64,000 nucleotides of DNA from positions 49,720 through 113,719 of the forward strand of contig CALUQY010000004.1 in the NCBI GenBank assembly GCA_944323035.1, given 5' to 3'. This DNA comes from Candidatus Gastranaerophilales bacterium (GTDB lineage: Bacteria; Cyanobacteriota; Vampirovibrionia; Gastranaerophilales; Gastranaerophilaceae). The translations under genes and the position numbers were made by a program. Numbering within the stretch: position 1 is the first letter of the stretch; every line of letters begins with the position of its first letter. The notes beneath the pieces were generated by a model that worked only from the letters and a program-made list of their open reading frames with translations, was not told the DNA's origin and did not search any database. This document shows positions 16,768 to 24,833 of the stretch, in pieces.

Positions 16768-18117
16768 TTATTCATCTGCCAGAATTATTGTAAAATCAGT
16801 AGCCGCGCAGTAAAGGTTAATCGGGTCGTAGACAAACTGAATTTTATCAATATTCTGGACTTTTTCATTTAGAATATTAAAGTAATCGTTTGTAATTCTG
16901 TTTGAGTGGGCAATAAATTGCGAGTGTGAACGGTTGATTTCATCTGTGCATTTGACATCAATTCCTTGAGTTTTGAGTTCATCAATAAGAGCGGAAGCTT
17001 TTGGCTTTTGGGCTCTTGCGTACATGATATTTGCGACAATCGGCTTATCAGCTTCTATGTTTCTTACTTTATCCCTGTATATAAGTCTATCTATAACTTC
17101 CTGTGTTTTTTCAGGATCTAAAATCCAGTAGCTTATGTATCCGCTCTGGTTTGGCTGACCCGGAAGTGTCGCAATTTCGGTTTTGGATAAATCTATGTGG
17201 CGTAAAAATTCAATAAGCTGCGCCATTTCACCGGTACTGATGTCGGTTTTAATGTATTTTTTGGCAGTTGCAATCAGATCAGGTATTTTGGCGATAGTCT
17301 GCGGGTTTTGCAGAGTTTTGACCAACCCTCTGATAAACCACTGCTGGCGTTGGGTTCTGCCGATATCCCCGAGCGCATCATGGCGGAAACGCAGGTATTC
17401 AATTGCTTTTTGTCCGTCAAGTTTTTGAAGCCCTTTGTCAAAATTGATATTTAAATGCGCGGTTCTATCACGGTAATGCATTGGTTTTTCAATATAGATT
17501 TCAACGCCGCCAAGAACATCAACGAGTTCTTTGACAATATCTTCGTGAACAAGTAAATATCTATGAATTTTAACCCCGAGAGTTTTTTCAATAGTTTCTT
17601 TTGTCATTTCCACTCCGCCTATGGCATGGGCTGAATTTATCTTATTAATTCCGTTGTTGCGGGCTAAAAATACTTTACTGTCGCGCGGGATAGAAATTGC
17701 GTTTATTGATTTGGATTTAGGGTCAATATTAGCAAGAATAATTGTGTCAGTTCTGGTTCCTGCCCACATATCTTTTTTTGCTTCCGGATTATCATCCACC
17801 CCGAGAAGCAAAATATTCTGTCGTTTCATACCAAAAGGTGTCGGGAAATTAGCATGCTGCTTTTTCTCATTAGAAAATGCACGGCTTACGGGGGATTCCT
17901 CTCCGAAAATTTTTGATGAAATTTCTTCCGGGTCGACGAAAATAACTATTCCTAACAAAATAACCAGAAATATTAATACAGAAATAACGACAGTACGTTT
18001 TATTTTATATGTACTGTTTTCTTCCTCTTCTCTGTTATAAATTTCCTGATTTAAAAATGTTCTGCTATAATCGACTTTGTAAACTTTATTAGAATTATCT
18101 GTGCTATTGTTATTCAT
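16768..18117 (-). CDS. LytR-CpsA-Psr (LCP) family cell-envelope glycopolymer transferase
   Basis: 449 aa. A short cytoplasmic N-terminus and a single membrane segment (about residues 45-65, VVISVLIFLVILLGIVIFV) precede the LCP domain: NILLLGVDDN, GTRTDTIILANIDPKSKSINAISIPRDSKV, GGVEIYIEKPMHYRD, GLQKLDGQKAIEYLRFRHDALGDIGRTQRQQ. These supply the conserved Asp and Arg residues that bind the pyrophosphate lipid. The C-terminal 85 residues resemble the LytR C-terminal domain. LCP enzymes ligate undecaprenyl-linked polymers to peptidoglycan or proteins at the outer face of the inner membrane. Confidence 0.9.
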   Translation of the reverse strand: MNNNSTDNSNKVYKVDYSRTFLNQEIYNREEEENSTYKIKRTVVISVLIFLVILLGIVIFVDPEEISSKIFGEESPVSRAFSNEKKQHANFPTPFGMKRQNILLLGVDDNPEAKKDMWAGTRTDTIILANIDPKSKSINAISIPRDSKVFLARNNGINKINSAHAIGGVEMTKETIEKTLGVKIHRYLLVHEDIVKELVDVLGGVEIYIEKPMHYRDRTAHLNINFDKGLQKLDGQKAIEYLRFRHDALGDIGRTQRQQWFIRGLVKTLQNPQTIAKIPDLIATAKKYIKTDISTGEMAQLIEFLRHIDLSKTEIATLPGQPNQSGYISYWILDPEKTQEVIDRLIYRDKVRNIEADKPIVANIMYARAQKPKASALIDELKTQGIDVKCTDEINRSHSQFIAHSNRITNDYFNILNEKVQNIDKIQFVYDPINLYCAATDFTIILADE

Positions 18118-18147
18118 TTAATATAAAACCCTGCTTATTATTTAATT

Positions 18148-19515
18148 TTAAGAACTGTGTGAAATTAGGAAGGCTGAAACCAGTCCGAAATAGATAGCCA
18201 GCCCTATGACGTCAATGGTTGTTGCGATTATCGGGCCTGACGCGATTGCGGGATCGACATTCATAGATTTTAGCGCAAACGGCGTAAACGTACCGATTAC
18301 AGTTGCCATTGTCATGTTTATAATCATTGCGATACCAACTATAATACCAAGTTCAATATTATGCTGCCATCCCCAGGTGGTCAGGGTTACGAGAACTCCG
18401 AATATTGTACCAATCATAAGTCCGATACCCATTTCCCTGAAAATATGGAATAGGGCAGAATTAAGCGTAACCTGTCCGGTTGAAAGCCCGCGAACCATAA
18501 GGGTAATACTTTGTGTGCCGATATTTCCGCCCAGACCAGCCAGAAGCGGCATGAATATTGCAATAATCGGCAGCGCCGTTAATGTCGCATTGAAATGGTT
18601 GGCAACGTTAACCGCAAGAAATTCCCCGATAAGAGTGATGAATAACCATGGAAGTCTTGCAATAATAGCGTTCAAAACATTGCCGGATAAAATTTGATCT
18701 TCGTCAACAATTTCTGTTGAAATACCCGATGACTGGTAGATTTCTTCTGTTGTTTCTTCTTCAAATAAATCGTGGACATCATCCCATGTAACCATACCTT
18801 TTAACCTGTTATACAAATCCACGACCGGAAGTGCGTTGTATTGATATTTCAGAAACTCATCAACGATAAAATCGCTATAGTCATCAACGTGAAGTTTAAC
18901 AATATCACGTATCATAATTTCTTTTACCGGCTGGTTTGCAGGTGATGTGAGAAGTTTTCTTAAGGATATAACTCCTAAAAGGTGATTTTGTTTATCAACA
19001 ACATATATATAATATAGTTCAAAATTATCTTTTTCCGCTTTGCTTCTGATGGTGTTAAGTACGTCCTGAACTGTCATGTCAACAGTTACCGTCAGGACAA
19101 CGGGGTTCATAATCCCGCCTGCGGTATCTTCGTTGTAGGTTAAAAGTTCTCTGACTTCTTCTGAGAATTTATGCGGAAGTTTATCAAGATATGTTTCACT
19201 CTCGTCCTCTTCCATATCGCCTAAAACGTCAGCAGCAGCATCGTGAGGAAGTTTTGTGATGATTTTTGAGGCAAGTTCTTCGTCCAGTTCTCCAAGGAGT
19301 TCTACTTGAAGCTGCGGGGATAGATATTCCATCAAATCAGCGGCTTTTTCAAGGTTAAGCAGCTTGAAACACTGAAGCCGTTCGTCCGGTCGTAATTGGG
19401 CAAAAATATCAGCCAAATCCGCTTCGTGGTAGCTGTCAAGTTCTTCCTGAAGCCTTTCTGCGGATTCATCAGCCATTATTTCACGTAATCTGTCAATAAT
19501 ATTTGCCGTATTCAT
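18148..19515 (-). CDS. mgtE: Magnesium transporter MgtE
   Basis: 455 aa from ATG 19515. Domain order is standard: N-terminal MgtE superhelix (EADLADIFAQLRPDERLQCFKLL, then LGELDEELASKIITKLPHDAAADVL), two CBS domains (from about residue 130), and five membrane helices containing LPIIAIFMPLLAGLGGNIGTQSITLMVRGL and the PIIATTIDVIGLAIYF exit. The N and CBS domains sense cytosolic Mg2+ and close the pore. TATAAT lies about 10 bp before the ATG with TTGCCT 16 bp further up and no ribosome binding site, so the transcript may be nearly leaderless. Confidence 0.93.
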   Translation of the reverse strand: MNTANIIDRLREIMADESAERLQEELDSYHEADLADIFAQLRPDERLQCFKLLNLEKAADLMEYLSPQLQVELLGELDEELASKIITKLPHDAAADVLGDMEEDESETYLDKLPHKFSEEVRELLTYNEDTAGGIMNPVVLTVTVDMTVQDVLNTIRSKAEKDNFELYYIYVVDKQNHLLGVISLRKLLTSPANQPVKEIMIRDIVKLHVDDYSDFIVDEFLKYQYNALPVVDLYNRLKGMVTWDDVHDLFEEETTEEIYQSSGISTEIVDEDQILSGNVLNAIIARLPWLFITLIGEFLAVNVANHFNATLTALPIIAIFMPLLAGLGGNIGTQSITLMVRGLSTGQVTLNSALFHIFREMGIGLMIGTIFGVLVTLTTWGWQHNIELGIIVGIAMIINMTMATVIGTFTPFALKSMNVDPAIASGPIIATTIDVIGLAIYFGLVSAFLISHSS

Positions 19516-19559
19516 CACAATAAAATTATAAAACAAAAAGGTAATAAGGCAATATTAGG

Positions 19560-20183
19560 CTAAGCTTTAATATCAACAGATTTTGTTTGTGCTGCTTTCT
19601 CGTCAGCCTCTTTTTCAAACCCGAAGAATTTTAAGGCAGGGTGTACAATCAGGTGGCTGACCTGCGGCGCAAAAATGGCTAAACCAAGTACAGAGCCTAC
19701 AATGTTTCCAAATTCTATTGCACCTTTGACTATATTATATTTTTCCGGTTTATCATTATTTTTTAAGTCATTTTGAATTTTTTCAGAAAACATATTTTTA
19801 TATTTATCTTTTCCGAGCGTTGCTGTTCTGTCATTTTTAGACATAGAAGCGAGTTTTCTGTATTTCAGGTAGTGATTTGCGCTGCTGAAGTTTTGGAATG
19901 CTTTTTCATCTTTCAACAAATTATTTTTAGCGAGTTTAAACGCGCCGTTTTTGAAGATAGGGATTACGATTGCCATATAAGTAGCAAGGCATGTTGCCTG
20001 ATAGAGAAATTCTTTCATTGCCGCATAGCGTTTTGTCTGGCGGTCTATGTCGTTATCCACAAGAATAAAGGCAGGTCTGCCAAGAGCTTTCATCCCTGTT
20101 TCAAGTGAAACGGAAGCGGTCGTACTCTGAGAAATTGAAGATAAAGTAGAGCTTGTCAGAAAGTTTGTAATGCCGCTTACCAT
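19560..20183 (-). CDS. Lineage-specific membrane protein
   Basis: 207 aa, no recognised family. It contains ALGRPAFILVDNDIDRQTKRYAAMKEFLYQ, closely parallel to ARPTFTMMDKHEDPETKKYTALREGLTE in the upstream gene, so the two are paralogues. Hydrophobic segments lie near residues 64-80 (ATCLATYMAIVIPIF) and 155-175 (GNIVGSVLGLAIFAPQV). Its ATG overlaps the upstream gene end by 7 bp. The short R-P-x-D-x-TK-Y-RE motif distantly recalls PRTI-D in the proteins at 766 and 2524, suggesting a larger lineage family. Confidence 0.75.
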   Translation of the reverse strand: MVSGITNFLTSSTLSSISQSTTASVSLETGMKALGRPAFILVDNDIDRQTKRYAAMKEFLYQATCLATYMAIVIPIFKNGAFKLAKNNLLKDEKAFQNFSSANHYLKYRKLASMSKNDRTATLGKDKYKNMFSEKIQNDLKNNDKPEKYNIVKGAIEFGNIVGSVLGLAIFAPQVSHLIVHPALKFFGFEKEADEKAAQTKSVDIKA

Positions 20184-20767
20184 GGTGCACCTACTTTCAT
20201 ACCGGTCATTTTCGCAGGCGCATAATTACTCATACTTATCGGATGAAAAGTTTGTGTAAATTCGTGCGGCTGTTGAATAGAAACGGTCTTCACCCTATTG
20301 TCAATTTCATTTTCTTTTATATCAAGTTTATGCTCTTCTTGCGGAGCTTCTTTCTTTTTATTTTTATCGCCCTGAATCATGCCCATAAACGGTTTTATAG
20401 CAAGGGAAGCCAGTGCAGGAATTACAAATAATGCAGCCGCGCAAACCCCGAGAAACATAAAGTTATGACCTGCAAGCGCCTGCTTTTCCGGTGAAACTTT
20501 CATTTGTTTCGCGATTTTTGCAGCAAGCTCTCCGCAGCCCCAGTATGCAGGAATAGCAACAACCTCTGTTAAACCCTCTCTGAGCGCGGTATATTTTTTC
20601 GTTTCGGGATCTTCATGCTTATCCATCATTGTAAACGTCGGACGCGCAATACCTTTTACCGTCGCAATAGCCATGACCGCGTACGTAGGCTTATTGTTCT
20701 CGCCCAGTTTTATGCATATATTTCTAAACTTATTTGCTAATCCCATACTTACTTTAAAACCGAACAT
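20177..20767 (-). CDS. Lineage-specific membrane protein, paralogue of the downstream gene
   Basis: 196 aa. It carries ARPTFTMMDKHEDPETKKYTALRE near residue 40, a hydrophobic segment around 60-80 and another around 105-125 (FMFLGVCAAALFVIPALASLAI), then a charged Lys/Glu-rich cytoplasmic-type tail. The start could instead be the ATG seven codons in (20746); neither has a clear ribosome binding site. It is divergent from the anti-sigma gene with 90 bp between. Function unknown. Confidence 0.75.
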   Translation of the reverse strand: MFGFKVSMGLANKFRNICIKLGENNKPTYAVMAIATVKGIARPTFTMMDKHEDPETKKYTALREGLTEVVAIPAYWGCGELAAKIAKQMKVSPEKQALAGHNFMFLGVCAAALFVIPALASLAIKPFMGMIQGDKNKKKEAPQEEHKLDIKENEIDNRVKTVSIQQPHEFTQTFHPISMSNYAPAKMTGMKVGAPW

Positions 20768-20857
20768 GAAAAAATTTGCTAGTGTTTTTAAATTATGTTA
20801 CAATAAAAATGAACTTTTTCAATTTTCTTTCGTTATATTAGTGAAAGGTCAAAAAAG

Positions 20858-21202
20858 ATGAAAGATAAATGTCAAAAATATGAAGGTTTATTCATTTTTT
20901 CTGATGAAGCAACGCTTGAAGCTCACGTAAAAGAGTGTCCGGACTGCCGCGCTGAACACGAAAAAATGTCTAAAGTTTCAGAACTTTTGCAAGAGGTAAA
21001 ACCGTATTATATTGCACGGCGTAAGAAAAAGGCACAAATGAAGATTGCCTGTGCGATATCATTTATGTTTCTTTCGGGCACTGTTCTGGGTTTAGTTAAC
21101 CTGAATCCGGATATATCCGACACGCTCCGCTATGGTACCGTTCTGGAAGCACAGGATTACGGGTTCCCGGTAGACGATTACGGATTTTTATTGGTTGAAT
21201 GA
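20858..21202 (+). CDS. Anti-sigma factor with zinc-binding N-terminus
   Basis: 114 aa. The N-terminal H-V-K-E-C-P-D-C (H-x3-C-x2-C) fits the zinc-binding anti-sigma (ZAS) fold. A membrane segment follows at about residues 65-85 (IACAISFMFLSGTVLGLVNL), then a short extracytoplasmic tail. It overlaps the ECF sigma gene by ATGA. The anti-sigma-first gene order is the reverse of the commoner arrangement. It would hold the sigma factor at the inner membrane until an envelope signal arrives. The ribosome binding site is GAAAGG. Confidence 0.8.
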   Translation: MKDKCQKYEGLFIFSDEATLEAHVKECPDCRAEHEKMSKVSELLQEVKPYYIARRKKKAQMKIACAISFMFLSGTVLGLVNLNPDISDTLRYGTVLEAQDYGFPVDDYGFLLVE

Positions 21203-21702
21203 TGGATTTTAACAAGTTAGTCAGAGAAAATAAGAAAAATATCCAAAATATTATCCGTCTTGTAACAAAGGAGGATAACGAGGATCTGGAACAGGAAGTT
21301 TATATCCGCGTACTTAAACATGCTGATAAGTACAAGGAGCAGGGAACTTTCAAAAGCTGGATTTCAACTATTGCAAAGAATATTTCCAAAGACTACCTGA
21401 AATCCGCCTCTTACAAGACCCGTGAAAATTCTACCTCTGAGGATGAAGACTGGGTTCAAATAGCAGACAAGAAGGTTACGCCTGAATTGCGATTGATTAA
21501 AAACGAAAGACAACAAATAATAATTGACGCGGTTAATTCATTGAAACCGAAATTTAAAGAGGTTGTCCTTATGTGTGAAATCTACGGTTACTCCTACGAG
21601 GACTGTGCGAAAAAGCTTAACTGTCCGCTCGGAACCGTTAAATCCAGACTTTATAACGCAAAAAAAGAACTTTCAATACTTCTTGCCGACCTGATAGAAT
21701 AA
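21199..21702 (+). CDS. ECF-type RNA polymerase sigma factor
   Basis: 167 aa. Region 2 is visible as DLEQEVYIRVLKHADKYKEQGTFKSWISTIAKNISKDYLK. Region 4 is FKEVVLMCEIYGYSYEDCAKKLNCPLGTVKSRLYNAKKEL with a standard helix-turn-helix. There is no region 1 or 3, which marks group 4 (ECF). It starts inside the stop of the anti-sigma gene (ATGATGG, either ATG possible) and is followed 14 bp later by a Spy-like periplasmic protein. Autoregulation of the trio is likely but no promoter was identified. Confidence 0.9.
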   Translation: MMDFNKLVRENKKNIQNIIRLVTKEDNEDLEQEVYIRVLKHADKYKEQGTFKSWISTIAKNISKDYLKSASYKTRENSTSEDEDWVQIADKKVTPELRLIKNERQQIIIDAVNSLKPKFKEVVLMCEIYGYSYEDCAKKLNCPLGTVKSRLYNAKKELSILLADLIE

Positions 21703-21716
21703 GAAAGGAATGTGAC

Positions 21717-22277
21717 ATGAATAAAAGTTTAAAAATTATGGCTATAGCAGGAGCTTTACTGACATTGACAGCGTTTAATGCAAATGTTTGTCAGGCAGAA
21801 CCGGATTTTAATAAACCAATGCCGGAAGAACAACAAATGGACGGAAAATTTCCGCCGCCTCCGCCGGCAGATTCAACTGTAAAAAAACACAGACCGCCAT
21901 CCCCTGAAGCGTTTGAAAAACGTTTAGGATTAACAGAAGAGCAAAAAGAGTTTGCAAAAGCTCAGAGGGAAGCCAGTATTGAAAAGATTAAACCGATAAT
22001 TGAGCAGATAAAAAATAAAAAAGCCGAGATTGAAATGATTAAGTTGTCAAAAATGGCTCAGCAAGCTATTGATGAGCGGGTCGCACAGCTTGAAAGCGAA
22101 ATTAGAACACTGCGAAAACAGGCACACGAAATCCGCAAAGAAAATATGAAAGCTTTTGAATCAATCCTGACTGATGCTCAGAAAAAAGAATTAAAAAAGA
22201 TGAAAGCGGAAGGCCGCAAGAAATTTGAAAAAATGAAAAAAGAACGCCAAAAGGCACAACAAAGAATTGAAAAATAA
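21717..22277 (+). CDS. Spy/CpxP-like periplasmic protein
   Basis: 186 aa. Signal peptide at 1-27 (MAIAGALLTLTAFNANVCQA). Then comes a proline-rich linker (PPPPPADSTVKKHRPPSPEAF), followed by a long, highly charged helical region containing LGLTEEQKEFAKAQ and ILTDAQKKELKKM, the two LTxxQ motifs of Spy/CpxP/CnrX-type proteins. Such proteins chaperone or sense damage in the periplasm and often feed an ECF sigma system, fitting the two genes upstream. The ribosome binding site is AGAAAGGAA. It ends at a terminator. Confidence 0.82.
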   Translation: MNKSLKIMAIAGALLTLTAFNANVCQAEPDFNKPMPEEQQMDGKFPPPPPADSTVKKHRPPSPEAFEKRLGLTEEQKEFAKAQREASIEKIKPIIEQIKNKKAEIEMIKLSKMAQQAIDERVAQLESEIRTLRKQAHEIRKENMKAFESILTDAQKKELKKMKAEGRKKFEKMKKERQKAQQRIEK

Positions 22278-22281
22278 AATA

Positions 22282-22310
22282 TAAAGCCCTCTTTTTAAAA
22301 GAGGGTTTTA
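22282..22310 (+). terminator. Rho-independent terminator of the sigma operon
   Basis: AAAGCCCTCTTTT paired with AAAAGAGGGTTTT. The following promoter relic begins in its T-tract. Confidence 0.8.
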
Positions 22311-22405
22311 CAATTAATAAAAAATAGTACATAATGAAGAAGGCAATAAGGCAATATGGCAATGAGTCGTTATTGTCGAATGGACGATAAAAGTTAATAG
22401 GTTAA
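22307..22405 (+). repeat. Orphan copy of the pilin promoter and leader repeat
   Basis: TTTACA at 22307, 17-bp spacer ending in AGTA, CATAAT at 22330-22335, then GAAGA and AAGGCAATA-rich leader like that of loci 3 and 4 (with GAGTCGT). No poly-G leader or pilin core follows; the hairpin repeat starts instead. It looks like a duplicated or stranded expression cassette. Confidence 0.65.
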
Positions 22406-22682
22406 TTGTCCGAGAAAGGCTCGCGATAAGGAACGTGAGCGAGTCTTTTGAGTGGCACTCTGCCGAGCGAAACAATCCAGTGAATTGTTTCGCGAGAGGT
22501 AGACAGCACTCTGCCGAGAAAAACAGTCCAGTGAACTGTTTTTCGAGAGGGAAGCTAACGGCTCGCGGTTCAGCGCGAGCGTGCTGAGGCATTCCAAGGC
22601 AAAACCGCGCTTTTGCCTGAATGCCGTTAAGCGCGAGTCGAGCAAGAAGCGAGGCGGTGGCGGCGGAGAACTGCTTTATTTT
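22406..22682 (+). repeat. Hairpin-rich dispersed repeat, copy 3
   Basis: Same ends as copies 1 and 2. It holds two modules: GCGAAACAAT-CCAGTGA-ATTGTTTCGC (22467-22493) and GAAAAACAGT-CCAGTGA-ACTGTTTTTC, both perfect 10-bp stems with the same 7-nt loop but different stem sequence. The frames open across it are repeat-derived and not supported as genes. Confidence 0.8.
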
Positions 22683-22984
22683 ATAACTCATTAACAAGAA
22701 AAAAGGCAATTGGGCTTGCCAGCCCAACGGAACACTGCTTTATTTCCTTATATGCACATTTTAGTCGGTTTCAGACATGGAACTTTCAGCATTCTGCTAT
22801 AAATTTTGTAAGGGGCGGAGATTTTTGCTCCTTACTATTGCGCAGTCAACTTTGTAAATTTTTGTAACAAATACACCCCCGAATTAATCCTTAAGGATTA
22901 TTTTTTCTACCCGTTTGTGCTATATTAAAACATGTAAGAATGTGGATTAATATACCATAGTTAGAATAAGAAATGGAGGCTAAA
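22683..22984. other. Upstream region of the branching enzyme gene
   Basis: About 300 bases without a gene. It includes CCAGCCCAACGGAACA (also found before locus 4), a short inverted repeat AAGGGGCGGAG and the HLR1-like site at 22851-22868. No certain promoter could be fixed. Confidence 0.5.
22851..22868 (-). promoter_or_regulatory. HLR1-like direct repeat
   Basis: Read on the minus strand: GTTACAAA-AA-TTTACAAA, a full match to the cyanobacterial RpaB box. It lies 116 bp before the GH57 gene, oriented opposite to it. Confidence 0.4.
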
Positions 22985-24703
22985 ATGACAGTTGGACAAT
23001 TCGTGTTTATGTTGCACAGTCATCTCCCGTACTACAGAAAAGCGGGAATGTGGCCGTTTGGGGAAGAAAACCTGTACGAATGTATGGCAGAAACATACGT
23101 GCCTTTGCTGAATGCAATATCCGAATTATATGATGAAGGTATTAAAGCAAAACTTACCGTCGGAATTACACCTATTCTGGCAGAACAGCTTAATGACCAG
23201 CATCTTAAAGAAGGTTTTGTTAAGTATTTAGATTCTAGAATTGCTCAAGTGTCTAAGGATTTGGACAGATATCCGGATCCGAAAGTTCCTCACTCACAGC
23301 ACTTAAAATACCTCGCAAAATATTATTTTGATTGGTTTAATCATATCCGGGATTCTTTCGTAAATAAATACGGCATGGATTTGATTGCTCAATTCAAAAA
23401 GTATCAGGATTTAGGCTGTATTGAAATTACAACTTCCGGCGCAACTCACGGATTCTCTCCGCTGCTGGCAACTGACAGCAACCTGAATGCACAATTTAAA
23501 GTCGGCTCTGATACGACTGAAAGACTTTTCGGCAAACGTGCTAAAGGCTGCTGGCTTCCTGAATGTGCTTACAGGCAAGGTTACGAGTTCGTGGGTAAGG
23601 ACGGTAAGAAAAAATGGCGTCCGGCTATTGAAGTTACTCTTCAAAATAACGGTATTGAATACTTCTTTACTGAATCTCACGTTATTGAAGGGGGAAATTC
23701 TATCGGGAACCGCCGTGTAATAGGTATTTACGGTAATATTGAATATATTCCGCTTCCGGATCGTCCTGCAACGGGTTATGATACTTATTCTGCTTACTGG
23801 CTGCCGGATGCGCAGGTAGCTGTTATGGGCAGAAATGACAGAGCTGGCTATCAGGTTTGGTCAGCTGCTGACGGCTATCCGGGTGACGGATGTTTCAGAG
23901 AATTCCACAAAAAAGACGACAAGTCAGGTATGCACTATTGGAGAATTACTTCTCCAAAAACGGATTTAGGCGACAAAATGCTTTATGATCCGGTGCTTGC
24001 CCTGAATAAAATCAGCGAAAACTCTGATCACTACACAACTTTAATCTACCACTTGATGAATGATTACAAAAAAGCTACCGGCAAAGAAGGGCTGGTAATG
24101 GTATCGTTCGACACAGAACTTTTCGGCCACTGGTGGTTTGAAGGTGTTGAATTCATTAAACAGGTAATTAAAAAATTCAACAACTTTGTTCCGGAAGTTG
24201 AAAGAATGACAGCTGGCGAATACTTAAAAGCTTATCCGCCGAAAGAAGCTATTCAAATCCCTGAAAGCTCCTGGGGACAAGGCGGTCACTTCTATGTATG
24301 GCAAAACCACCTTACTGAATGGATGTGGCCAATTATTCACTCTTGCGAAAAACGAATTAATGCTATTGTGGATAATTACCCTGAAATTCCTGAGGATAAA
24401 CTTCTGCACCGTGCGTTGAACCAGCTTGCAAGAGAAAATCTGCTGCTGCAAAGTTCAGATTGGCCGTTCCTGATTACGACGTGGCAGGCTAAAGACTATG
24501 CAACGGATAGATTCAGAGAGCACGTAGACCGCTTTGAAACTATCGCAGATATGATTGAAAGCGGCAATATAGATGATGCGAAGCTGAAAGAAATCGAAAG
24601 TATTGATAATTGCTTCCCGGTAATAGATTACAGGGTTTATCAATCAATCGAGGAGGGTGTAATTCCTCAGCAATCAGCGAAACTCGCACCACTTTACAAT
24701 TAG
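22985..24703 (+). CDS. GH57 1,4-alpha-glucan branching enzyme
   Basis: 572 aa. The start is ATG 22985, because GGAGG sits 5 bp upstream; the upstream ATG at 22973 overlaps that site. GH57 motifs are HSHLPYYRKAG near the N-terminus, GCWLPE193CAY with the predicted nucleophile Glu193, and VSFD376TELFGHWWFEG with the predicted acid Asp376. A C-terminal helical domain follows (WQNHLTEWMWPIIHSCEKRI, LLLQSSDWPFLITTWQAKDYATDR), as in GH57 branching enzymes. It introduces alpha-1,6 branches into glycogen and presumably works with the phosphorylase homologue at 13923. It ends in a strong terminator. Confidence 0.9.
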   Translation: MTVGQFVFMLHSHLPYYRKAGMWPFGEENLYECMAETYVPLLNAISELYDEGIKAKLTVGITPILAEQLNDQHLKEGFVKYLDSRIAQVSKDLDRYPDPKVPHSQHLKYLAKYYFDWFNHIRDSFVNKYGMDLIAQFKKYQDLGCIEITTSGATHGFSPLLATDSNLNAQFKVGSDTTERLFGKRAKGCWLPECAYRQGYEFVGKDGKKKWRPAIEVTLQNNGIEYFFTESHVIEGGNSIGNRRVIGIYGNIEYIPLPDRPATGYDTYSAYWLPDAQVAVMGRNDRAGYQVWSAADGYPGDGCFREFHKKDDKSGMHYWRITSPKTDLGDKMLYDPVLALNKISENSDHYTTLIYHLMNDYKKATGKEGLVMVSFDTELFGHWWFEGVEFIKQVIKKFNNFVPEVERMTAGEYLKAYPPKEAIQIPESSWGQGGHFYVWQNHLTEWMWPIIHSCEKRINAIVDNYPEIPEDKLLHRALNQLARENLLLQSSDWPFLITTWQAKDYATDRFREHVDRFETIADMIESGNIDDAKLKEIESIDNCFPVIDYRVYQSIEEGVIPQQSAKLAPLYN

Positions 24704-24742
24704 AATAATAAAGCCCCCATTTTAAAAGGGGGCTTTATTATT
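24704..24742 (+). terminator. Rho-independent terminator after GH57 gene
   Basis: AATAATAAAGCCCCC paired with GGGGGCTTTATTATT, loop ATTTTAAAA. Confidence 0.9.
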
Positions 24743-24756
24743 CGGAGCAATCGGTC

Positions 24757-24785
24757 TTGACTAATCAAGAAAAGTAGTACATAAT
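24757..24785 (+). promoter_or_regulatory. Promoter of pilin-like locus 2
   Basis: TTGACT, 17-bp spacer ending AGTAGTA, CATAAT, then GAAGA as at the other loci. Confidence 0.75.
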
Positions 24786-24833
24786 GAAGATGTGTAAAAA
24801 GAAGCGGGTATTAACCCGAGAAAGGATAGAAAG

